Source: Telopea speciosissima
Lineage: Eukaryota > Streptophyta > Magnoliopsida > Proteales > Proteaceae
Length of the DNA: 64,000 nt
Assembly (NCBI RefSeq): GCF_018873765.1
Contig: NC_057925.1
Location: forward strand, 47,151,010 to 47,215,009
Direction of reading: 5' to 3'
A program made the position numbers and the translations under genes. Shown in pieces: positions 49,039 to 60,989 of the stretch (its first letter is position 1; every line of letters starts with the position of its first letter). A model generated the notes under the pieces. The model saw nothing but the letters and a program-made list of their open reading frames with translations. It did not search any database and had not been told where the DNA came from.

Positions 49039-51988
49039 TGTCACGCCCCCATCCCAACAAGGGATAAAATACATTATAAGGGGTGACTAGGACAACGCTT
49101 GTCATCCTACTAAGCTGCCAGGATCACTGACACAGTGTCCCAACGCACAGTCATAACTAATATTAAAACAATATAATATCAGAGTGCGGAAAGGGAAATA
49201 TTACATTCCAAATGATCAGTAGTTTTGCGAAAGCGTATAAAATCAATAGTTACAAGATGATCAAAGCCTAGATGATAAATACTGTAGTTAATCCATTTTT
49301 CATTACCATCTAATAATGATTAAGAAGGATATAACAGTAAATGTTTTTACATGGGCCTACGCCCTAACATAAACAAAAGGGGAACAAGTCCCTAGAATTC
49401 TCACGACCCGTAGGCGCAATCGTCACAAGGACACCCGTTGCCATGTTCCTCTAACACGACTTCCGGCTCCTCCGCACCGCATCATAATCTAAAAATTGTG
49501 TACACGAGAGGGTTAGCTCTCCACTGAGCCAGTGAGGGGATGGGGATGCACAAACACACAATTCACATAGTCCAATGATGCATGCATATGTTAAGTAGAT
49601 TTTCCACCTAACATCACAACTAAGTCGAGGTATATGCTCGTGACAACTCGGGAGACTGTGGGCCACTTAACTTATCGCCACAATGAAACCTCAATTGTCA
49701 CCTGGGACCTACGCCGATCGAAGCCTCCAAGACCACTCGGTGGCGGACCACGATAACCAATACTACCATGATGGCCTCTCCCACCTCCACGAATCCGGTG
49801 TGCGATTACCCAACACCTAAACCCCTGTTGGTAAGGGTCGTAGCATAAGGGTGTAAAATCCTAGCCACACTACATGCAAGTCCTATCGTCCCGAGAGGTA
49901 ATCCGGGCGCATCAACTTTTCATCCGGTTTAGTGCCCGGTTACCAAGACGCACGCGCTCATGATTCAACATGACATTCAACATAATTTCTTCATAAATAT
50001 ATATAGTATCCGGGTTCGCACGCACCCACCGCACCAGAGACCCATCAAAGTACAACATTACCAATCAACATCATAACATTCATATATAAAAATATGCAAT
50101 ATGCGTAAGCATGCTTAATAATTTATAATGATGACATAATATACAATGCAATAATAATATCAAGCCCAAACAACCAAACCCACTCACAATGTATATGCCA
50201 AGCACCAAGATTATAAGTTGTCGCCTCGATCAAGCAATAAGCCACAAGATGAATATATTAACCTAAACAAAGAGTGAAATAAGGTTAAACGAGCGAAGGG
50301 AAAGGATCCCCAAAAGGTCTCCCATAATCACTTAGTATAAGGTTTCGAAACAAAGTGGTTGCAGGAGTGGTTTCATGCCCAAATTCCGCAACCGCATGTA
50401 AATCCTAGGAAACCGGGGTTCGGGACGAGTTTAGTCAAGGTCGGATGCGGATGTGGTTTCGAAAACTGAAACCGAGTGTAAATCCGAAGCTTCACAGGGC
50501 TCAGGACAATTTTAGTCAAGGTCGGATGCGGATGTGGTTTAAAACGAAACCGAGTGTAAATCCGAGCTTCACAGGGCTCGGGACAATTTTAGTCAAGGTC
50601 GGATGCGAGATGTGGTTTGTAACTGAAACCGAGTGTAAATCCGAGCTTCACAGGCTCAGGACAATTTTAGTCAAGGTCGGAGCGATGTGGTTTCGTAAAA
50701 CTGAAACCGAGTGTAAATCCGAAGCTTCACGGGGCCTTCTCGGGAAGGTAATTTGTGGTGGTTTCTTGCTAGGGATTCATTTTCCAAGGGGTTTAAAGGT
50801 AGGGAGGCTTCAAGAAAGCTTCCTCCAAGGTCCATTAGGGTTCTAAGACCTCATTAGGTCCATGTAATCCCATGGATTTAAGAGGAAAAACAAAGAGAAC
50901 CTAAATTAGGACATAATAGGGTAGAAACCTTAAATTTCTTAAATGGAAAGAGATTACTTAGGCTTAGGGCTTGTAATGGAGTGAAATAACTCCACTATAG
51001 TGTAGGTTTAGAGGTTCCATCGATTCCTTGGGTTCCAAGAGAACCCTAGGTCGAATCTCTCCCATTTCCCAAACCTCAAAACTCAAAATAGATGAAGAGA
51101 TGTGGGTTTCAATGGCTTACCTTCCCCAATGTAGAAAAGCTCCACGTAGAGGGCTCCACAAGGTGAGGTTCCAAGCCTTCAACCAAGCTTTTCCATTCCT
51201 CCTTCTCCTTTTCTCCTTCCTTCTTTCTTCTTTCCTTCTTTCTTCTTTCTTCTTTCTCCTTTCTCTCCTCTTTCTCTCCTCCACGATTTAGGTTAGATGG
51301 GAGAATAAAGAGAAAGAAAGCTTCTCCCCCCCCTTTGTCTTATTTAAAGAAAATGGACCTTGGGTCCTCTAAGTTAAATGGGTCAAATAGCTAAATGGGT
51401 ACTTTAAGTTAAATGGGTCAAGAGTTAAATGGGTGGATCCAAGATAAATGGGTCATTAGGCCAAATGGATAGTTTAAGTTAAATGGGTCAAGAGGGCTTA
51501 ATGGGTTGACCCATGGTCTTATTTAGGGTAAAGGAATGGGTTAACCCATCTTTGGGTCAAATAGAGTCAAATGGGCCCTCAAGTTGAATGGGCCTCTTAA
51601 CTAAATGGGTCTGCCCACAGGTTTCAAATAGAAAAGAACCCACTTGGGGATGGGTCCATCCACCATGGGATTATAAGCCCATCACACGCTCCCTTAAATA
51701 AGTGGGACCCACAAATAAAATATTCCCAACTCAACTAAAATAGCCCGGGCGGTCTAAATCTTGACTCGCACTTCGAGGGCATCGAGGAAAAGGATAAATA
51801 CATAAGCCAAGGGCTAGAACTTACTTCTCCATTGCCATGATGTGTCAATGGTAAGCCCGTATCATGGCCAATAATGTGTAACTGGGTTTGACCATCAGTG
51901 AGAACAGCTCACCAGCACGTGGCAGTGATAACCACACGTCACGGGGAAGAAATAATAATTAATTATGATCCGGGGTACGGGTATAACA
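49039..51988 (-). repeat. Left (3') LTR of the nested gypsy-like element
   Basis: 2,950 bp, TG...CA ends. It holds a tandem array (50431-50735), a TTC/TTTC-rich tract (51195-51280) and a region with many TAAATGGGT words (51385-51610). The short open frames within it (one of 87 codons at 51028) occur identically in the other LTR and resemble no protein, so they are not reported as genes. Confidence 0.94.
50431..50735 (+). repeat. 77-bp tandem array in the left LTR, four units
   Basis: Units begin TTAGTCAAGGTCGGATGCGG at about 50431, 50512, 50589 and 50667. Each contains GAAACCGAGTGTAAATCCGA and GCTTCACAGGGCTC. Unit lengths vary between about 76 and 81 bp because of small indels. Confidence 0.88.
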
Positions 51989-54900
51989 TCCTCCCCACCT
52001 TACAAGAAATTTCGTCCCCGAAATTTGAGGCAGCTAGGGTCTCAAGTGAGAAGGACTGTTGGATAACAACATCCCAAGTCACCCACATCTTGAACTAAGT
52101 CAAAGGTCGAGTCAAGATGAGGCAGTGCCTACATGGCACAGCAAGTCAGGTTCCACAATTCTCTTTTCCTTACAGGGTCACATTACCACAGGGGTGTGGT
52201 TCACAATAACCCTATGAAAGCAAGGTTCCAACTACTAAGTTAAGTTTCAAGGAACAGAGTTCCCTAAATCTTCCGGATCGGGTGATACCATTCTAGCCTT
52301 CACTACTCTGGTCATTCTTGGGTTAGAGGATTTAACTTGTCCATGTCCCAACATAGGGTTCACATTCTCAAGGCTTTCACATCCGGTTGTCTCATTACCT
52401 AACCCAACTTTAGAATGATTTGGAATATTGATGGAATCTCCTATTGTTCACTCCCAGACGGAGGGAACGCATTTGGTGATCCATTACCCCATTCAGATCC
52501 TGCGTTGGAGAAGGTCTTGTTACATCCTTCGAGTTTAGCTTTCACAACCTTTAAACCTACTACACGTTATCCCACAGGGAAGAATCCACATCAGTCCTCT
52601 TCGAGAACCAATATCCTTTTAATAGTTTTGGTCCAAGTCAACTCTTCAAGCATGTCTCAATAATTTAACCTACTCGATCATTAAATTCATTATTCATTTC
52701 CCTAAGGTTTGGTCAACCAAGGTCAGGGCTCCAACTAGTTTCACAGCAAGGTCGAGGTAAGTCATACTTGTAGTACCAGAGAATCACTCTAGTCACACAA
52801 GTCCAGGGTTCTAAGGGATATCTATATATATTTATCACACCAATATGTAGGCATAGATTCAATAATTACATTCAAATCCCTATGGACATATCTGTCATCT
52901 AGGTCAATCCACCAGAACAAGAAGTTCTCAGGTACGGTTCACTAAGTCTTTTTTTTTTTTTTTGGAAAGTCAAATCACGGTGTAGGACTTTCTCTATGAG
53001 TCTAAACAAGGTTTGGATGGACCAAGTAAAGTTCAAATAGAGTCGTCACTAGCTTGAGGTGTTATGAATGACTTCCAAATACACGTGACCTTCATGGCTT
53101 ACTCAAATAAACCAGTCTATTACTTTCCTTTCCTACGCACCCCATTGAGGGTCTCTACCCGTATAGGTTTAGGTTTCTCTATCCATAAGGTTCGGGTCTT
53201 TAAATTCATAGGATCGAAGGTCTTTATCCTCAAAGGTAACTCTTCTTCCTTTATGTAAGAGAGGAGTCACACGGTTACCAATGCCCGCTACTTTTTATTA
53301 GCTGGCCCAATCGGGTACAAGTCCTAACCTCTTTCAATTCAAGGTATTGACTAGACTTAGGTGGTTCCCACAAATGGGTCACACAACGGGGTGTCCGATC
53401 TAGGGTATAGGCACATAATCATCACATATAAGTGTAGTCAAAGGTCTCCAAAACAAGCTAAAAATCCTTAAAGAAATCGGGTGGACTCACGAGTGACGTC
53501 AGCACTCCGGGTCCGTTCGTGGCTCCTCTGCGAAAATAGGGAGAGCAGACTAACGGGCGGATGTGGAATGCGAATCCATTCGTTTGTCCAATCTCAAAAG
53601 TCTCAATGGCCGAGAGGGTGTAAGTCAAACGGATTTACGGACGGATGCATGAGTGTGGATCCGTTCGTTGATCCGCACAGATTTATAATGATAATTTCAA
53701 GTTTTATGCGGAGCGGATTCACGATAAGTGGCTTCGCTCGTTCGTTCATTTGCAAAAAAAAATTAACATAACAGAACCGTGAGTTTTAAAACTCACTTTT
53801 GGCTCCAAAGAAAGGAACATAACCGCAGGGAGAAAAAACTCTACAGGGACTTCCGTTCAAGCTTCCCTCGGGTGGTTTTCTTGTAATCTTAAGCCTCAAG
53901 GTTTAACTCTCACTTGTTCAAGATATGGCTTTCTTCCCATTTCTACTGTCTCTTTTCTTAGATTTGGGATGAATCATCTCAAGTTGTGATCATGTCTTGA
54001 TTTTGCTTGTAATCCCATAGCCATGTACACCAAATCCATACCAAAATTGATTGGCCGAAACTAGGGTTTTTGGGTGTAATCAAGTCCTATTTGATCGATG
54101 GCACTAAGTTGTTGGATCCTTGTTTGATTATTGCATCTTTTATAAATTTCAAGTCTTTGCAAGCATTTTAGAGATTGTTGCTAGGTTTGTCATATATAGT
54201 TGAATTTTACTTGGATTATGTTCAGGTTTTAGTTATAGTAAAATCCTCAATTCACAATATTTTGGGAAAACTCTCCAAGTTCAAATCTAATTCTTTTACA
54301 TGCCATAAAATCTCATAGAAAATTATCACATTGTCTTATCTTCAAGCATATTCTCTTGTATACATGATCGTTAATAAAAATCCTTAGAATCTTTCCTCTT
54401 TTCCTCAAATAAATAATTCTTGTCTTTTGTTGGGGTATTTTCATCCAATAACTTGCTTGTTTGATATTGGTTGGGATGTAAAGTCGCCAAAAGTATATGT
54501 TGTTCACATTGAGCTCATTATTCACATCCACGCATTAGGAATCTCACATGGATTTTACATGTGCATTGATCTTATTCATTTCTCTTCACTCCAAACATCT
54601 TCCTATGGTTATCGTGTCACATTTTCCCTTATATGCTCTTGTCACAATATAATTTTCACATCTTGTAGACATTTCACTTCTATACTTTTATTTGCCAAGA
54701 TAAAGCTTAAGTTACCGGGTAAGATATGCCACAAGAGGGGCGAGGAAACATCAAATAGAGGTAATAAAAGCCTAACATAGGTTGGTTCATCAAGACAGGT
54801 CAAGAAAATCCTTTCTGGTTTGGGCGATTTTAGGTGTGGTTTCAGTAAGTTGCAACCACAGGTAAATCCGAGCTTTTACAGAATCAAATTTTGTTCTCAG

Positions 54901-55000
54901 AAATTCATGGATTCTCAGTCGATTTCACAAAATTGAATCCACGGGTGAAACCGCATGGCCCAAAAATTAAAATTTTAAAACCCGTGACTTAGAGGTTTAT
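51989..55000. other. Left interior of the gypsy-like element; no coding region
   Basis: Apart from the polypurine tract (51989-52001 as its complement) this 3 kb has only short frames with no recognisable motif on either strand. Around 53470-53740 a loosely repeated CGGATG/GGATCCGTTCG pattern occurs. Around 54825-54960 GTGGTTTC/TAAATCCGAGCTT words recall the LTR tandem unit. Confidence 0.6.
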
Positions 55001-56476
55001 TTTCCTCCTTCAAAGCACAATCCTAATACATTTGAAGAACCAAAAGCCGTGATCGTTCTTGCTCTCTCTTCCCTCGGTGGATTTTAGTGCTCCCAATTAC
55101 TCCTCAACAACATCCAATCGCATTCACGTAAGATCTCTCTCTCTCCCATCGATTTCTCTCAAGGAGAAACCCCAAACTCGATTTTAGGTTTATAAAACTT
55201 GGGGTTTTTGTTTCCTTTTTGCTCGGTAGGCTACTCACAACCTAATCTTAACCATTTTCTCACCATAAGCAACCTATACAAAGGCTTGCATACAATCTTG
55301 GCATCTAACTCAAGGATTTAGGTTGGATTTTGGAAAAACCAAAACCTACTCGAATTTTCCTCTTCTCTTTTGCCATGTATGAATCGGTCTTACTAGATAG
55401 GGCTTAGTTTACATCCTTTGAGTTGTCACAAGCCAACTTTACTTGTTTCTCAAGATTCAAACTTCCAATCACAAAATGACCCAAATTTTTTTTTTTTTTT
55501 GAAGCCCAAGGCATGCTCCATGATCGAACAAGTCTACTTCTTGTTTGAACTTACTACTTTGTATAAAATATCATGTCCTAGGCATAATATGACCATGAAT
55601 CTTCATTATTTATCATGTCCTTCACATAATGGCCATGCCTTTCCTTTTTTTTTTTTTTTTTTTTTTCCCAACTTCTTAGATCACAATTGGATAAAAATCA
55701 GAATTTTCTAGCCTAAGAATTCTGCTGTAATTTAATTTGCTTTGAAAGGAAAATCAAGGGCTAGGTTTTGAACTTCACAACCTTACATTGATCATCTACT
55801 TAGGCCTTAGCATTCAAGGTACTAATTTGCTATCAATCTTAGTTTTTTTGGCTGCAGGTTAAAACAATTAATGGTCCCATGAGCACGGCGTACATGCGTT
55901 GAACAAGTTGCACCAACTGTCCTAGATCCACTATGGTTTCAAAAGATAGAGGACCAAGAGCTTTGCCCAGACTACTTCCGCTTTAAAAAATATAGTGGAT
56001 GGGCGGGATGTAGTGTTGGATGATCTCAAAGCTTACATGGTGGGGCAGAGATTCGAGGCATTGGGGTGGACCAACATTCTCAACCTTCCTGAACCATGCT
56101 ACCTACAACTCATTTGCCATTCTATACAAATCTGGACACCGAGAACCCAGGCATACAGAATTATCGGGTTGTTTCATGTGTCAAGGGGGTTCCTATAGCC
56201 TTCATTGCAGCACAGTTGGCCAGCGTTATCAACGTGTCCATTGGAGGAGCAAGGACCTATTGTTCACTTAGAAGGAATCCTTATACCTTAATCAAGTGGG
56301 AGGTATTGACATTTTGACGACCATCAGGCGGCTGAACCTGCGAGTGGTGGATGGCTTCGATGAAGTCACGAAGCAACTCTCCAATCAGACTTGGCGCCTA
56401 GAGGGTATCGAGAGAGGGGTAGGTGACATCGACACCTTTCTTGGTCGCGGTGGTTGCGGTGGTGCAAATGACTAGC
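55001..56476 (+). pseudogene. Gene-like unit antisense to the gypsy-like element
   Basis: On the plus strand, opposite to the element, there is a leader-like CT-rich segment (55050-55127) with a donor ATTCAC|GTAAGATC, a 730-bp intron-like stretch, an acceptor TTTTTTTGGCTGCAG at 55857, and a coding-like exon. Its pieces read VDGRDVVLDDLKAYMVGQRF, EALGWTNILNLPEP, then in the next frame FYTNLDTENPGIQNYRVVSC, VKGVPIAFIAAQLASVINV, and finally ILTTIRRLNLRVVDGFDEV ... THE C-terminal part ends GIERGVGDIDTFLGRGG and a stop near 56473. Two frame changes make it a pseudogene. It resembles the 'putative plant transposon protein' type found as an extra ORF in plant Ty3/gypsy elements. The role is unknown. 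Confidence 0.55.
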
Positions 56477-57175
56477 CCAGCTTTCTCTCAACAAATTGAA
56501 GTTATTCTGGATCAGTTCTTCTAGTTCTTATCTTAGGATGACCAACTGGGAACTTTTTGAAATGGTAGACTTGTATATTTAATCTGAGATGAACAGAATC
56601 AAATGTTTTGAGTTGGAACAGATGAGATCTTGCATTTTGAGTTGGAAAAGACACGATTATGCCAAGCGAGAGAATCGGAACAATCATGGTGTTTAGATTA
56701 GTATCTTTTGATTGAGCAGGATAGAATCATATGTCTTTGTTGGAATAGATGAAATCATGAATGTTGAAATGGGAAGGATATGATTGCCTCCCAAGAAGAT
56801 TTGGAATAATTGAATATTTGTAATTAATCTTATATGTATCTCTATGTATTTGCTTACTTCTTTCTTGTTTAAATCATTATTGATAATTATGCTTGGTTAT
56901 AATTGGTTCATTATTGTTTATGAATTTTAACATATAGTTACTCATTTATGACCTACTTAAGGCTCAACCAAGCAATTTCAAAGTTGTAGCTTAATGACCT
57001 ATGGTTCAAATCCTAAGTGCCATGTTGCCTATTATCTTCTAAGTTCTTGTTTCACCACAATCGTCTTCTCCTATGTTTGCACCCAATCATTTATGTTCTT
57101 GAAGATTTTTAGTTTAGAACCTAATTGTGGAGAGTAAATCAAGAGTCCGCGAGGCGTGGTCGGTGCGAGCATCAT

Positions 57176-57186
57176 GCTCGATACCA
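57176..57186 (-). other. Primer-binding-site-like sequence with one base missing
   Basis: The minus strand reads TGGTATCGAGC, 3 bp from the LTR. The iMet-tRNA site is TGGTATCAGAGC, so one A inside CAG is missing. The same CAG/CG difference recurs between the LTRs, which raises the suspicion of a consensus error. Confidence 0.65.
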
Positions 57187-57189
57187 CTT

Positions 57190-60139
57190 TGTCACGCCCC
57201 ATCCCAACAAGGGATAAAATACATTATAAGGGGTGACTAGGACAACGCTTGTCATCCTACTAAGCTGCCAGGATCATCGACACGGTGTCCCAACGCATAC
57301 TCATAACTAATATTAAAATAATATAATATCGAGTATGGAAAGGGAAATATTACATTCCAAATGATCGTAGTTTTGCGGAGCGTATAAAATCAATAGTTAC
57401 AAGATGATCAAAGCCTAGATGATAAATTGTAGTTAATCCATTTTTCATTACCATCTAATAATGATTAAGAAGGATATAACATAGAATGTTTTTACATGGG
57501 CCTACGCCTAAAATAAACAAAAGGGGAACAAGTCCCTAGAATTCTCAGGCCCGTAGGCGCAATCGTCACAAGGACACCCGTTGCCATGTTCCTCTAACAC
57601 GACTTGGCTCCTCCGCACTGCATCATAATCTAAAAATTGTGTACACGAGAGGGTTAGCTCTCCACTGAGCCGAGTGAGGGGATGGGGATGCACAAACACA
57701 CAATTCACATAGTCCAATGATGCATGCATATGTTAAGTAGATTTTCCACCTAACATCACAACTAAGTCAGAGGTATATGCTACTGTGACAACTCGGGAGA
57801 CACTGTGGGTCACTTAACTTATCGCCACAATGAAACCTCAATTGTCACCTGGGACCTACGCCGATCGAAGCCTCCAAGACCACTCAGTGGCGGACCCCGA
57901 TAACCAATACTACCATGATCGGCCTCTCCCACCTCCACGAATCCGGTATGCGATTACCCAACACCTAAACCCCTGTTGGTAAGGGTCGTAGCATAAGGGT
58001 GTAAAATCCTAGCCACAACTACATGCAAGTCCTATCGTCCCGAGAGGTAATCCGGGCGCATCAACTTTTCATCTGGTTTAGTGCCCGGTTACCAGCACGG
58101 CACGGCGCATACAGTTCAACATGACATTCAACATAATTTCTTCATAAATATATATAGTATCCGGGGTTCCGGCACCGGCACCCACCGGCACCGAGACCCA
58201 TCAAAGTACAACATTACCAATCAACATCATAACATTCATATATAAAAATATGCAATATGCGCAAGCATGCTTAATAATTTATAATGATGACATAATATAC
58301 AATGCAATAATAATATCAAGCCCAAACAACCAAACCCACTCACAATGTATATGCCAAGCACCAAGATTATAAGTTGTCGCCTCGATCAAGCAATAAGCCA
58401 CAAGATGAATATATTAACCTAAACAAAGAGTGAAATAAGGTTAAACGAGCGAAGGGAAAGGATCCCCAAAAGGTCTCCCATAATCACTTAGTATAAGGTT
58501 TCAGAAACAAAGTGGTTGCAGGAGTGGTTTCATGCCCAAATCTCGCAACCGCATGTAAATCCTAGGAAACCGGGGTTCGGGACAGCTTTAGTCAAGGTCG
58601 GATGCGGATGTGGTTTAGAAAACGAAACCGAGTGTAAATCCGAGCTTCACAGGGCTCAGGACAATTTTAGTCAAGGTCGGATGTGATGTGGTTTTAAAAT
58701 CGAAACCGAGTGTAAATCCGAGCTTCACAGGGCTCGGACAATTTTAGTCAAGGTCGGATGCGATGTGGTTTAAAATCGAAACCGAGTGTAAATCCGAGCT
58801 TCACAGGGGCTCGGACAATTTTAGTCAAGGTCGGATGCGGATGTGGTTTTAAAATCAAACCAAGTGTAAATCCGAGCTTCACAGGGCCTTCTCGGGAAGG
58901 TAATTTCGGGTGGTTTCTTGCTAGGGATTCATTTTTCAAGGGGTTTAAAGGTAGGGAGGCTTCAAGAAAGCTTCCTCCAAGGTCCATTAGGGTTCTAAGA
59001 CCTCATTAGGTCCATGTAATCCCATGGATTTAAGAGGGAAAACAAAGAGAACCTAAATTAGGACATAATAGGGTAGAAACCTTAAATTTCTTAAATGGAA
59101 AGAGATTACTTAGGCTTAGGGCTTGTAATGGAGTGAAATAACTCCACTATAGTGTAGGTTTAGAGGTTCCATCGATTCCTTGGGTTCCAAGAGAACCCTA
59201 GGTCGAATCTCTCCCATTTCCCAAACCTCAAAACTCAAAATAGATGAAGAGATGTGGGTTTCAATGGCTTACCTTCCCCAATGTAGAAAAGCTCCACGTA
59301 GAGGGCTCCACAAGGTGAGGTTCCAAGCCTTCAACCAAGCTTTTCCATTCCTCCTTCTCCTTTTCTCCTTCCTTCTTTCTTCTTTCCTTCTTTCTTCTTT
59401 CTTCTTTCTCCTTTCTCTCCTCTTTCTCTCCTCCACGATTTAGGTTAGCTGGGAGAATAAAGAGAAAGAAAGCTTCTCCCCCTCCTTTGTCTTATTTAAA
59501 GAAAATGGACCTTGGGTCCTCTAAGTTAAATGGGTCAAATAGCTAAATGGGTACTTTAAGTTAAATGGGTCAAGAGTTAAATGGGTGGATCCAAGATAAA
59601 TGGGTCATTAGGCCAAATGGATAGTTTAAGTTAAATGGGTCAAGAGGGCTTAATGGGTTGACCCATGGTCTTATTTAGGGTAAAGGAATGGGTTAACCCA
59701 TCTTTGGGTCAAATAGAGTCAAATGGGCCCTCAAGTTGAATGGGCCTCTTAACTAAATGGGTCTGCCCACAGGTTTCAAATAGAAAAGAACCCACTTGGG
59801 GATGGGTCCATCCACCATGGGATTATAAGCCCATCACACGCTCCCTTAAATAAGTGGGACCCACAAATAAAATATTCCCAACTCAACTAAAATAGCCCGG
59901 GCGGTCTAAATCTTGACTCGCACTTCGAGGGCATCGAGGAAAAGGATAAATACATAAGCCAAGGGCTAGAACTTACTTCTCCATTGCCATGGTGTGTCAA
60001 TGGTAAGCCGTATCATGGCCAATAATGTGTAGCGGGTTTGACCATCGGTGAGAACAGCTCACCGGCCGCGTGGCAGTGATAACCACACGTCACGGGGAAG
60101 AAATAATAATTAATTATGATCCGGGGTACGGGTATAACA
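57190..60139 (-). repeat. Right (5') LTR of the nested gypsy-like element
   Basis: 2,950 bp, matching 49039-51988. The stretch from about 58900 to 60000 is almost base-for-base identical to its partner, whereas 57190-58900 shows many one- to three-base differences clustered at CAG, CTG and CG motifs. Confidence 0.94.
58588..58890 (+). repeat. 77-bp tandem array in the right LTR, four units
   Basis: Unit starts at about 58588, 58667, 58744 and 58821 with the same TTAGTCAAGGTCGGATG core as the left LTR. The unit number is conserved, so the array predates this insertion. Confidence 0.88.
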
Positions 60140-60783
60140 TTTAGTCCCACATCGGCTATGAAAGGAAAGCTCATTGGGTTTATATGTGTTAGTAGTTAGT
60201 AGTTATTATTATCACATGTAATGCTAGAAGAGATTGTACGATGCACTTGCGAGCGAGGACGGTAACCGTCCGAGCGCGTACGCGTGTGCGTGCGCATGCG
60301 TGAGGCGCAATGTGGCGCTTTGATGGTGCACTTTGCACTTATCTTTTCGGGATCGACGGTGTCTGATCAAAGGGTACTTAGGATCGATCCGACCGTTGGA
60401 TCGGTGGATCAGTGCAACCCTTGGTTTAATATTGACCCCAAGAGTTGCAGCCCACACGAACAGCCAAGGGAGCCCAGCCCAATAGTCATGACCTGTCAGG
60501 TCAAGCCATATGAGCCAATGGGTGTGACCCATCCGAACAGGCCTTGTGGGCCTATAAATGGGCCACGAATTCTCTCAGTCCAGATATCAAAAAAAAATCT
60601 CTCGATAGATTCACAGTATTCTTGTCTCGCAACCATGATAATCCGCCTGATTTATCTTGAGAGGCAGGTTTGCTGCAACCCTTTGCAGGATTAGGAGGGT
60701 GCAAATACTGTCTTAAGGACAGAACGATTTCGTTCGACTTAGGCCTTCTTTTTGTCCTCTCCTTTTTATTCAGATTTCTAATA
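60140..60783 (+). repeat. 3' LTR of copia-C, right fragment
   Basis: Starts with the second copy of TTTAG and continues TCCCACATCGGCTATG to TTTCTAATA, matching the 5' LTR from its base 38 on. It carries the TATA box (60553-60559) and AAATACTGTCTTAAG (about 60703-60717). It is followed by the outer target duplication AAGAG. Confidence 0.93.
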
Positions 60784-60989
60784 AAGAGTAAGAAAAGGAA
60801 GAAAAATAAAATACAGCCAAAAAAAAAAAAAAAATAAAAAACATTTTCTTGGTATTCTTCAATTGGATGGAAAAAGAAGGAAAAAAAATTAGAGAAGAAA
60901 ATCAAAACATAAGATAAAAGGCAAATTGGTACAAAAGTGACAAAGTAAACGGTGAGTATAGTTACATCAGTGGCAAATTATCAAAGAAC

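Larger units (their letters stand above)
49039..60139 (-). mobile_element. Non-autonomous Ty3/gypsy-like element (11.1 kb, LARD-like) nested in copia-C
   Basis: Two 2,950-bp direct repeats (49039-51988 and 57190-60139) with TGTCACG...ATAACA ends enclose 5.2 kb. The target duplication TTTAG is perfect (49034-49038, 60140-60144). On the minus strand a primer-site-like TGGTATCGAGC lies 3 bp inside the right LTR, and TTTCGGGGACGAAATTTC with the polypurine run AAGGTGGGGAGGA abuts the left LTR; both are typical of plant Ty3/gypsy and set the orientation as minus. No gag, protease, polymerase, RNase H or integrase motif is found on the minus strand of the interior. It would depend on an autonomous relative. 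LTR near-identity over long tracts indicates a recent insertion. Confidence 0.93.
43807..60783 (+). mobile_element. Ty1/copia element copia-C, 3' LTR split by a nested gypsy-like element
   Basis: The 5' LTR (43807-44492), gag-pol (44515-48443), polypurine tract (TTGGGGGAAC, 48991-49000) and 3' LTR starting at 49002 are in order. The 3' LTR is interrupted after 37 bp by the element at 49039-60139 and resumes at 60145-60783. The outer target duplication AAGAG is perfect (43802-43806 and 60784-60788). Without the inner insertion copia-C is about 5.9 kb, normal for the family. The 3' LTR end reads CTAATA where the 5' LTR has CTAACA. The two LTRs differ by several transitions and small indels, so the insertion is moderately old. 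The family differs from copia-A/B in LTR, leader and polyprotein. Confidence 0.95.

Noticed and set aside
50431..50735. Regularly spaced repeats as a CRISPR-like array
   Set aside because: Units are directly tandem without unique spacers, in a eukaryotic LTR.
51028..51291. 87-codon open frame (and its twin at 59180-59443) as a small gene
   Set aside because: Identical because it lies in both LTR copies; the C-terminal half is a translated TTC/TTTC microsatellite and no homology is apparent.
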